From Blepharisma stoltei (lineage: Eukaryota; Ciliophora; Heterotrichea; Heterotrichida; Blepharismidae), in contig CAJZBQ010000048.1 in the NCBI GenBank assembly GCA_914767885.1, positions 248,001 through 312,000 on the forward strand: a stretch of DNA of 64,000 bases, in the 5' to 3' direction. Under the pieces are notes generated by a model. It was given only the letters and a program-made list of their open reading frames with translations, ran no database searches and had not been told where the DNA came from. Position numbers and translations under genes: made by a program. Shown here piece by piece: positions 54,441 through 64,000 of this stretch; positions within the stretch are counted from its first letter, which is position 1; each line of letters begins with the position of its first letter.

Positions 54441-55796
54441 ATGATTAATAATTGCTGCTTATTTTCTTTCAAGAACTATAAGCAGAAGTTTGAAAACTGA
54501 ATATTAAATTTTAAGTACAACAGAGGAAAGTATCGATATTAGATAAATAAAATTTCAGCATGAAAATGGATTTTATTAATATCTTTTTCGAAGAATTTTG
54601 GAAAACTATAGCTAAATTTAGAGCATGATCAAAATTCAGATTATTACAAATTATAATCTTATTATCTTATTAAGTCTATATCATGTAACGTCTCCTACGG
54701 CGTTGCACTCCTGCTGCCGCTGTCGTCGTTCTGGGGTTTCCGCTTTCTCGTTAGGAAGGACTTTTGCGAGTCTTTATAAGGAACGACTTGAAGACGCCAG
54801 ACCAAAGTTCCAGCTTTGATGGGAAGATGTATGTAATCAATTTTCAATTTCTTTCTTCAAATGATAAAAATTTTTAATTTTTATTAACAGGTTGAAGTTT
54901 TTAAAGCTGAGAAATTCTTAATAAGAAATAGGAATTAATAAACTTATAGAAGATAAATTGATTTAATTATAAATAGTCATTTACCTTTCTGATTAATCTC
55001 ATCTAAGAGTGATTAAGCTGATTTAATGAGCTAAGCCCTTCTGCATATAGTCGCAATCTTAATTTATATAGAAAAAATTGATCATTCTTGGACTGAAAAG
55101 CTGAGATTTCTTCAAGACTTAGAATTGAAATGATTGAATATTTAAATACTAATAGAAACACTTAATTTAATAGTAAAAATATATCTAGCCTCGAGTATTA
55201 AAAATAAGTTACTCCACTTTTTAAATTGATACAAAATATTGATAAATTTCCATCCTCCAAATAAAAACAAAATTTAATTTTTAAATGGAAATTTTATGTA
55301 AAAAACTAATTTCTATATAAACAGCTTCAACCTAATTTAATGGAGGATATTTAAGCAGAATGCTATTTAAACAGTTGGAAACACTAAATTGATTCTATTG
55401 AAATTTAAAAATATTGCATTCAATTATTTAAAATTAAATTTTATAATCTCTCAAATAAAATGAAAAATAATATAATTTTTAATTATAAAATTATGCTTCA
55501 GGAGGATCAGTATGGCTAAAAAAGAAAATTGAAGTTTTATTGAAATTAGGTCAAATATCATCAAAATTTTACACAGCAGAGTATAAAATAAAGATGTCTT
55601 ATATCTCATAATTGTGAAAAATAAAAGCTGCTACCTATTTAAATTTATTATTGTGAATTAAATGCCAATATCAAAAGACTTATATAAGAACTATAAAAGT
55701 TATTATAGAATAATAGCAAAGCTCGTTGAAAAAAAAAACAAAAAGATTACAAAAATTATTTTATTCACGTATTTTTTAAAAAGGATTATTTAGGCA
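54441..55796. other. AT-rich intergenic region with element fragments
   Basis: Mostly AT-rich without a gene. 54686-54825 is an isolated GC-rich block, probably a truncated retroposon. TTACTCCACTTTTTAAATTG at 55209 is a degenerate left terminus of the TTTAAATTG MITE family without a clear right end. Confidence 0.45.
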
Positions 55797-58700
55797 CTAT
55801 TCGAGATCCTCTTCGGTAATTTCGGGAAGTTTAATACTCTCAATTATACGATTCATTTCAGTTGGACTGGTTGGGATAATATCGTCAAGATTTGCAACTT
55901 TTTTAGAATTTTTTCTACTTAATTTAGCATGATCTTCGTTTGGCAGGTCCGAGGTATTTTGGATTTCTTCTTCAGGGAATCAATTATTCTCAATTATATT
56001 ATTCATTTCAGCTGAATTGGCTGGACTTACATCAAGATGTGCGACTTTTCTAGAATTTTTTCCATTTAGCTTATCATTATCTTTGTTCGGTGAGTTTCTC
56101 CGAATTCCTTCTTTTATTAATTCATAGCATGTTTTTCCAAATATTGCGACTGAAGAAACGGATTGAACTACCATAATTCCTATTGCAATTGCAAATAACG
56201 CTAGTTCAAATTGATTATGCATACTTGATGATAAGTCAAAGAGGTTCGCAGATATTAATCCCATAAAAATCATGATTAAAATTTCAGTGATGGTATTTGC
56301 AATTTGAAGAATAAACTCTTCGTAAGGTCGGTATCTGATCAAATATATAACGCTTACAACGGACAGCCCAGTGCTAATTATAACTTGAGATGCTGGATAG
56401 TCATCAAGCTGAGTCAAAATTATAATATAGATAAGCCTTCTTACAAAAAATAAAGAATAGTATTGAGTGCTCATCAGTCCTTGGTCATTTTTGAACTCAT
56501 AAAAGAATGAACTCCAAAGCTTTTCAAAGCCTTTTTCTCTTTCTTGGATTTTTGGTAAGTTTTTATAAGAGAACATAAAAAATAATGCAGGAGAAATCGA
56601 AGCAAAGATCTAACTCCCCCCCTCCGTGAGTGAACAAAACCATTAGAAAAATCGCTATTTTTTGCCCCAAAAAACCCACCCTCCGTGAGTGAACAAAAAT
56701 TTTTTTAATAGAAAAAATTTTTTATTGAAAAAGTTTTTGATATATAAATGATAATTAGTATAATGAAATCTAGAGCTAATTCTATTTAATTTTAAACGAA
56801 TTGCTCTTTAAAACATAAATTTTATAAATTAAATTAATATTTGCCTTCCAATTTTTGCGAATTAGGATTTTTTTAAATTTCGAAAAAAAAATTTTTTTAA
56901 AAAAAAAAAAATTAACCCCTCCGTGAGTGAACAAAATTTTTTTTGTTCACTCACGGAGGGGGGGGAGTAAATAAATTTTACAAAAACTCCAAGACACATT
57001 AATGTATTTGTACCCTGGGTTGCATTTCCGAATGAAAACTAAATAAAGCTTACATTCAATAATCCAATAAGTGCTGAAGCACTAATATCTAAATAGCTTT
57101 GTATTCAAAATCTGACAAATACTGACCACTTATAATTTTTTATTAACCCAGCTAGCTTTCTAGCCAAGTATCTGTGAGAACAGCGTGATAAGAAATAAAT
57201 TACTGGAAGTGACGCTATAATGGCTCCAAGTGTTGTTAAGGCACTTCCAGAATTCAATAAAAGCAAATCAGTATCGTATCCATATTTCTTGGCTTGGGCA
57301 TATGGTTCTGTTCCTTGATCTTCATCAATTATTAATTCGAATAAATTTGGTAAATAGTAATTGCCATTCAAACTTATAATGAAAGCATATAGTGACTCGC
57401 TCATTGGAATTTTGGTAAGGCCTAAGTATGAGATATAATTTAGAGTATTCAGCATACTCCATAAGCAAGCTGGATTAGGATTGATAAATGAAACCGCTAG
57501 CGAAGTTCCAACAATTGACTGAACTGCAGCTGTTGTTTGGCTAGTAATTGCACCGGCTTCTTGACTACTTGAATATGGATTATAATGATAGAGAATTCCT
57601 TCCAGAGTATCGTTTTTAGGCAGCGCATTTGTTTCTGATACAAAATATGCTAGATTTATGAATTTTACAATTATTGGGGTTTTGCTATCAACTTCAACAG
57701 AAAAATTCATTGAAACGTTATAAAATTTACTATTTAATTTTTCCACTGTCCATGAATAGTCTGATAAAGAAATACCTCCAACACTTATATATAGCTCATT
57801 TTGAGTAATATTATTCATAAGATTTTGAGAGAATGTAAGGTTTAAGGAATTATCAGCATTGACGGATAATTTTGCATCAAAATAAACTTCATCACAATTA
57901 GTTCCATTATACCCAGCTTTGCAAATGCATGAATTATTGTTCAATAACTCAGCTCTATCTATGCATGTATAGCAACGAGATGAATCAAAACAAGATGTAC
58001 ATTTATTTGGACAGTTTTTACAAATTCCGTTGATTGAATACTGATTTGCATCACATCGTGTGCATGCTTCTTGAGTTTTATTTAAAAAATATCCGTTATT
58101 GCATATGCATTCCCCAGATGACAAATAAGCGTTTGTCTTGCACTGAAGGCAGGATCTAGCGATAAAATCGTTGCAAACGCTGCAGAGGACATTGCTACAT
58201 AAATTACAAGATTTATCATACCTTGCACAACCAACAGCTGAACACGTATTATTGCAAGAAGAACATTGCGCTCCATCCCAGTATTCAGAAATCTTACAGC
58301 TAGGAATGCAATCTCCCGAATTATCAACAGGACATAAAGAGCATTGAGTACAGGAATTTGAGAATAAAGAAGAAAAATCAACAATTTTATTCCTGATTTT
58401 CAGATCCCAAAGAAATCCAGAGAAGTAATTGCTTAGAGTTAAGTATGACAAAAATGATGAGCCAATTGTAATTTTAAAAGAGTCTTGCATGTCTTCAAAT
58501 CAAGAAGTGCCTAAATCACTTGACACATCTAGAACTGAGTTTATGCTGAATGAAATTATTTGGGATGGAGTTGCTGAAATGTCTGAGGAAACTATCAACA
58601 AGTTTCATTGATTTTGATTAAGACTTCTTGCACTTGTGTACATAACGGTTGATCCGTCATTTAACTTTATTTTCAATGAAGGGTTTCAGGATGATAAGCT

Positions 58701-61700
58701 GAGCTTAAAAATCTGGGAAACAGATATAGAATTTGACTGCTTTGCAAATAAATCGCAAGAGGCCGCAGCAGGGTTAAGCCAAATTGAAATAGTGAATTTA
58801 GGTGCAAGAATTAGGGCTTTAGGAGATGAAGTGATACTCATATAAGATTTTCCATTGAAATAGTATCCTCGATATTGGGCTGCGTAAGGATCTGTGGATT
58901 TATAGTTTGGATAGAAACTTTTATCGCTTCCTGTGCTTGCAACAATACTAGATTGAAGATCAATAACTTCATCTTTAATTTGGCTTGGCCTCAAATTATA
59001 GACATATGCATCTGATGAATCTATTATGCACGTGTTTGCTGATTTTGAATATCCAGTTGGACAATATCCGATGCATAAATTTTCGAACAGATAACGAGTG
59101 CTTGAGCATGAAATACAGCCAGCTCACGTTGGGATGGAGCATAAAGCACATGCACTGTTGCAAGGCTCACAACTCTCTGATGTATCAGAATATGCAGCAT
59201 TTGGATTACATTGGCAAGTCGTTCCTGAAAGACTTGCATTTGATATGCAGCTGAGGCAAGCTCCAGTAAAAGAATTGCAAGATAAACATTCTTTGGCTTT
59301 GCAAAGCCTGCATGTTGAACCTCTCACGCAGCCATAATTGCATGTCGTTCCTTTACATGGAGAGCAAGAGGCTGGATATGTATTTAAGCTGCATTCACTT
59401 AAGCAGGTTAAATCTGCAGGACAATGTGAGCAGCCATTACATCCTGAAGTAACCCAATCAGTTATCGCATAACTATTGTCATTATATATGTGCAGATTCC
59501 AAACATATCCTTTAAAGCCATTTGCAAATGCTTGATCTGTACCTAAAATTAAGCTTCCTGAAGTACTATCCCTGAGAAAGCTTTGGGATCCTGATATTTG
59601 AGTGTTAACAGAAACGCCATTATAATAGCAGATAATCTTTGTAGTGCCATCACTTAAAATTTCCCCAGAAAATGATAAAAATCTCCAAGAACTAAAAATG
59701 CTTGAAGCTCCTGAGACTGAAATCGTCGTTCCCGCAAATAGTTTTATTGTAAGCGTTGGAATTCCGCCTGCAAAAGATATCGAAAGATACACTGAAGTAT
59801 CGTATTTTGTTAAAAAGTAGCCATCATTTAATCCTTTTACCCAAGAAGATAGGGAAAAATAAGGACTAAACTTTAAGCTGGAAGTCATATAGCTTGTACC
59901 TGTAAAGTAATACCCTCTTTGAATAGCTGGAATAGGATCATAATTATCCCAGCTGGGATAAGTATTTGTACTGTCACTCCCAACAGTAAACCCACTTACA
60001 GTATCAAGACGAAGCTGATCAATAAGATTCAAAGACAATGCAAGTGATGAAGATAAGTCACAATTATGAGTAGAAGAGTTTTGAGTATATCCAGTGGGGC
60101 AGCTAGGCTCACAGAGATTGGTTACATAATAATTAGGACTAATGCAAGCTGTGCATTCGTTATAGTTAAACCCATTGCAAGAAGAGCATCCTGTGCTGCA
60201 AATAACACAAGAAAACCCATCTGTTGACAAAGAATACCCTGGATCGCATGAGCATGGAGATCCTGACGCATAGGTAACGCAACTTGTGCAAAGATTTGAT
60301 CCAAACCCTGTGCATACGCTGCAGAGTTTATCATCACACACATTGCATGATTTTGCCCTTACGCAGCCTTTAGAGCAACTATTGCAAAGAGAGCATGATC
60401 CTCCAGTGTCTTTATAGGATCCAAAACCGCAAGCCCATAAGCAATCGCTTCCATTTCCTGTTCCGCAAATATCATTATTTACATGATTTTCCCTCTTGAT
60501 TGGAACAAAATATAGGTAAAATTTGCTTTTTTGGGCACTTTAAATTGGAAATTTATTTTTAATAGGAAAATATTATTGGTGAAATACAAATTACTCTACA
60601 ATTAGTTTTAAACCTAATTAAAAGAGAAAGTGCAATTAAATATATTATGTAAAGAGTTTTTTTACATGAATCGATGAATATTTGAATTAATTTTTCGCAA
60701 AATAAATTAAAATTCAAAAATATTGTGTATTTTTTATAAAAATATTTTATAGAGAAAAATTTAATATAAAATTTTTATTAAAGAAAACAATTAATTCCCT
60801 TTAAATGGAACAAAAGTTTGTATTCTAATTTTAAAGGGTAGGAGTGAGAACTGAAGTCAGTAATAGGACTATTCCACAGATTGAAATTATAAATAAACCC
60901 AGCGAAGCTTGAAGAAGTACTTTTGCCAATTAGAATAGTCTGAGAAATAATGTCTCTAAAAATATATAGAACTTTCTCTTCAATAGCGCGATAAGGCGCA
61001 TTCCTAGGTTTTACGGAGGGTCTTGGACATATGAAAAAACCTGCTATTCCTTATTCATGGGGGAGACAAAAAGCCTAAATAAAGAATTCTGCCTGATCAA
61101 TCTCGAGAACTTGAAGAGAGGCTGTGTGGAAATTTACATTTTGGTTCGTCAAATGGATCTGACGAGCCAATTCTGGCCAGTACCTGAAATAAAAAATGAT
61201 AGTTGCCAGAATTTTATTTAATTTTCTGATGAAGAGTATGATCAGAATTTTAATAAAATGGCATAGGATCAGAAAACCCACTTAAAAAATATTTATTACG
61301 CTAAATTGATTAATGTCTTATAACAAATGCTTTGTCTTGGTGCCTATATCAATCGCTAGCTATCTTTATGGAATTTAAAAATCCTAAAGCAAATTTTTAA
61401 TATAGACCTTTTCAAGCAAAACTTAAAGTGCAACCACAATTCCATGAGCTCTCATTGCTGCCTAAAAAAGATGCAGCTAGTAGTGATATTCATAACTCAA
61501 GTTTTTCTTTGTCACGATAGCCATCTTAATGAAATTTAAATATACAAAAATCAAATTTTTAATAGACGATTTTAAGCAAAACTTAAAGTATAAGCACAAG
61601 TCTACGAACTCTCATTGCTGCCTGAAAAAGATGTAGCCAGTAGTGATATTCATAAGTCAGGTTTTTCCATAGTCACTATCTCCATCTTTATAGAATTTTA

Positions 61701-64000
61701 AAAATCCAAAAAGTAAATTTTTAATAGAAGATTTTAAGGAAAACTTACAGTACAAGTATAACTCCATGAGCTCTTATTGCTGCCTGAAAAAGATGCAGCC
61801 AGTCGTATTTTTCATAGCTTGAGTTTTTCCAGAGTTACTATCTCCATCTTTATGAAATTTAAAAATCCAAAAAGCAAATTTTTAATAGACGATTTCAAGA
61901 AAAACTTAAAGTACAAGCACAACTCCATGAGCTCTCTTTGCTGCCTGAAAAAGATGCAGCCAGTAGTAATATTCATAAATGAGTTTTTCTATAGTAACTA
62001 TCGCCATCTTTATAGAGTTTAAATATACAAAAATCAAATTTTTAATAGACGTTTTCAAGCGAAACTTCAAGTACTAGCGTAAATCCATGAACTCTCATTG
62101 CTGCCTAAAAAAGATGCAGCCAGTAGTGATATTCATAAACTCGAGTTTTTCTTTGTCACTATAGCCATCTTTATGAAATTTAAAAATCCGAAAAGCAAAT
62201 TTTTAATAGACGTCCTCAAGCAAAACTTAAAGTATAAGCACAAGTCCATGAGCTCTCTTTGCTGCCTGAAAAAGATGCAGCCAGTAGTATTTTTCATAAC
62301 TCGAGTTTTTCATTGCCACAATAGCCATCTTTATGATTTTAAAAATCCAAAAAGTAAATTTTTAATAGACGTTTTCAAGCAAAGCTTAAATTATAAGCAC
62401 AACTCCATGAATTCCCTTTGCTGCCTTAAAAAGATGTAGCCAGTAGTAATATTCATAACTTTGAGTTTTTCCAAAGTCACTATCGCCCATCTTTATAGAA
62501 TTTAAAAATCCAAAAAGTAAATTTTTAATAGACGTTTTCATGTGAAACTTCAAGTGCAAGTATAGCTCCATGAACTCTCTTTGCTGCCTTAAAAAGATGT
62601 AGCCAGTAGTATTTTTCATAACTTGAGTTTTTTTCTATTGTCACTATCTCCATCTTTATAGAATTTTAAAAATCCAAAAAGTAAATTTTTAATAGACGTT
62701 TTAAAGCGAAAACTTGCAGTGCAAGTACAACTCCATGAACTCTTTTTACTGCCTGAAAAAGATATAGCCAGTATTAATATTCATAAATTAGTTTCCCATA
62801 GTCACTAATGATGACAGTGGAGACTGGGTGGAATCAAAATTTCTAAAGGAGAAATTTGCGTGTGATGAATGCTATATTATTATTACCAAAGGAATTATTA
62901 GATCAGTTTGAAAGGAATAAGTTGTCTGATCCTTGCCATTTATTAAAATTCTGATCATACTCTTCATCATCAGAAAATTAATAAAATTCTGGCAACTATC
63001 ATTTTTTATTTCAAGTACTGGCCAGAATTGGCTCCTCAGATCCATTTGACGAACCAAAATGTAATTTTCCACACAGCCTCTCTTCAAGTTCTCGAGATTG
63101 ATCAGGCAGAATTCTTTATTTAGGCTTTTTGTCTCCCCCATGAATAAGGAATAGCAGGTTTTTCATATGTCCAAGACCCTCCGGTAAAACCTAGGAATGC
63201 GCCTTATCGCGCTATTGAAGAGAAAGTTCTATAGTTGGCTGCACTGCTTGGAGTTCCTGCAATGTTATTTATGTATACTGTAGCTGTGGTGGAACCTGAA
63301 GAGTATGCTATAGTTATTGAATAGTATGACCAGCCTGAAGAGCTTATCACTCCAGTAGTAACTGTTGCTGTAGCTAAGCTTGGGCTTTCTAATATAATTG
63401 TTGCAGCACCGCTAGAATTGATAATTAATCGGTTTTGTTTTTCAAATAAATCTCCTGCAGTTTCAACATAAGCCCAAAATCCAAGAGAAAAACTATAAGA
63501 TAAATAAACATCAATGTTTGATTCTAAATATTTTCCGCTCGAAAAATAGAGCCCTCTGCTCTTTGCAGGAATGGGATCGTTGGTTTCAGGAGTGTTAAAA
63601 AGCTGATAAAGCGATGAGCTTGCAGCTGTTGTGAATATTCCGTAAGATCCTGCAAAATTCTGGTCAAAAGATTGAGTTATAACTTGAGAAGTAACACTCG
63701 AACAGCCTGCTCCAAAGCCATAAGGACACTCGAGTAAGCAAACATTTCCTACTAGAATTTTGCTAGCTATACAAGTACTACAGAGAAAATAGTATGATCC
63801 TGCGCATTGAGTGCATAAAGAATCACAATATTCGCAGGTCTGAGAAGATTGAACCCAAATAGCATTGGAATCACAGGCACAAACTCCGCTGGCTAAGGTG
63901 GCTCGGTCTATACAGCTTGTGCATGGCCCATCAAATAATGTGCATTCCTTACATTCTTTTTGCAAGCATAGCCTGCAAGTCAGAGAACTCCTACATCCAT
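55797..64000 (-). CDS. Giant cysteine-rich LamG/EGF-like membrane protein (start beyond right edge)
   Basis: About 1,720 residues lie in the window after removing IESs of 2267, 361 and 357 bp and two 15-nt introns. The extracellular part repeats a unit of furin/EGF-like cysteine clusters (CKECTLFDGPCTSC, CSLCNSCSKGCV, CSVCTGFGSNLCTSC) followed by a concanavalin/LamG-like beta domain (RGLYFSSGKYLESN; RGYYFTGTSYMTSS; RGYYFNGKSYMSIT). The C-terminal ~450 residues hold several membrane spans (LTTLGAIIASLPVIYFL, EILIMIFMGLISANLF) and a cytosolic tail with two related segments ending in Ile/Glu-rich sequence. It resembles the large cysteine-repeat surface proteins of ciliates. Many TGA codons are Trp. 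Ligand unknown. Confidence 0.82.
56610..56981 (-). other. 15-nt intron split by an IES
   Basis: Once the 357-bp IES (56611-56967) is removed, the junction reads, on the minus strand, GTAAAATTTATTTAG: a perfect 15-nt GT..AG intron between CLGVF and IFASISPALFF. Without splicing the join has an in-frame TAG. The IES lies in the 3' part of the intron, at its TTA. Confidence 0.85.
56611..56970. mobile_element. MITE-type IES inside a 15-nt intron, TAA repeat
   Basis: 357 bp between TAA at 56611-56613 and 56968-56970. Ends CTCCCCCCCTCCGTGAGTG and CACTCACGGAGGGGGGGGAG; internal second copies of the terminus lie about 40-60 bp in from each end. The core is in the same orientation as the nested copy at 39176. 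Confidence 0.9.
57039..57053 (-). other. 15-nt intron
   Basis: Minus-strand GTAAGCTTTATTTAG between ALIGLLN and FSFGNATQG. It removes an in-frame TAG. Confidence 0.88.
60484..60847. mobile_element. MITE-type IES (degenerate TTTAAATTG termini), TGA repeat
   Basis: 361 bp between TGA at 60484-60486 and 60845-60847. Left TTTTCCCTCTTGATTGGAAC; right TTTTAAAGGGTAGGAG. Removal joins SPITDFSSH to VNNDICGTG in the LamG protein. Confidence 0.82.
60967..63233. mobile_element. 2.27-kb IES with ~300-bp inverted repeats and tandem-repeat core
   Basis: Ends TATAGAACTTTCTCTTC in inverted orientation; the inverted repeats run about 60967-61275 and 62920-63233 with few differences. Removal joins PSSAANY to IFRDIISQT inside a LamG-like domain. 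No transposase-like frame is present; short open frames inside follow the repeats only. It is probably a non-autonomous DNA element. Confidence 0.85.
61350..62810. repeat. Tandem array, about nine units of ~160 bp
   Basis: The block TTGCTGCCT(G/A)AAAAAGATG recurs near 61456, 61616, 61778, 61929, 62099, 62260, 62419, 62582 and 62748, a spacing of 151-170 bp. Units also share ATCTTTATGAATTTAAAAATCC and AAATTTTTAATAGACG. Units differ by scattered substitutions and small indels. It fills the core of the 2.27-kb element. Confidence 0.85.

Noticed and set aside
61350-62810. Regularly spaced repeats as a possible CRISPR array
   Set aside because: Units are ~160 bp and wholly repetitive rather than short repeats with unique spacers; they lie inside an inverted-repeat element in a eukaryotic genome.
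1-64000. tRNA, rRNA or snRNA genes
   Set aside because: Looked for cloverleaf-like and conserved core sequences, especially in GC-rich blocks, and found none convincing. The GC-rich blocks are retroposons.
1-64000. TGA as a normal stop codon
   Set aside because: It would truncate conserved domains in calpain, the WD40 array, the LamG protein and others at Trp positions.

Overview
The window reads as germline (micronuclear) DNA of a heterotrich ciliate, most probably Blepharisma. The reasons are all visible in the sequence. TGA falls inside conserved domains at tryptophan positions (WD40 repeats, calpain, a two-component protein) while TAA and TAG end genes. Spliceosomal introns are 15 nt, rarely 16 nt, with GT..AG ends. 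The DNA is AT-rich and gene-dense. Nearly every gene is cut by inserts whose exact removal restores the reading frame, as expected of internal eliminated sequences (IESs). The species was not checked against a database.

About 26 genes are recognisable. From left to right: an unknown partial gene; a frame-disrupted gene; an unknown basic protein; a membrane cyclic-nucleotide phosphodiesterase (3.3-7.4 kb); pterin carbinolamine dehydratase; a histidine phosphatase; a TMEM33/POM33-like protein; a truncated acyl-CoA-synthetase-like protein; a GDT1/TMEM165 transporter; HBS1; two tandem paralogues plus a relic; two coiled-coil proteins; a membrane hybrid-kinase-like protein with a receiver domain; an ankyrin protein; two unknown proteins; a thioredoxin/PDI-like ER protein; a small Cys/His protein; an unknown basic protein; an EF-hand protein; ribosomal protein eL6; a large calpain with a long N-terminal region; a multi-EF-hand protein; an RNF126-type RING E3; a zinc-knuckle protein; a P-loop/CYTH protein; a WD40-ion-channel fusion; and, at the right edge, a giant cysteine-rich LamG membrane protein. 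Neighbours show no operon logic; the theme is the insertions.

The inserts fall into five groups. (1) MITE-like IESs have CTCCCCCCTCCGTGAG or CTCCCCCTTTAAATTG inverted termini and a 3-bp TNA (TAA, TGA or TTA) direct repeat; they resemble the BogoMITEs reported from Blepharisma (from memory). (2) Palindromic IESs have TATAG termini, like the TAYAG ends of Paramecium IESs. (3) Two related non-TA IESs are flanked by 7- and 11-bp repeats. (4) Relatively GC-rich, SINE-like retroposons of 424-634 bp (775 bp for one copy carrying a nested MITE) have 8-16-bp target-site duplications, a 5' hairpin around AATAAAATGGC and a TAATC-like tail; most sit in coding exons. (5) One 2.27-kb element has ~300-bp terminal inverted repeats and a core of ~160-bp tandem repeats.

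The most striking points: retroposons must be removed precisely, leaving one target-duplication copy, for at least nine genes to be read; an IES sits inside a 15-nt intron; an IES separates a start codon from its gene; and elements are nested in one another. For nearly every gene listed, removing the proposed inserts and introns leaves a coding length divisible by three, which is strong internal support for the boundaries.
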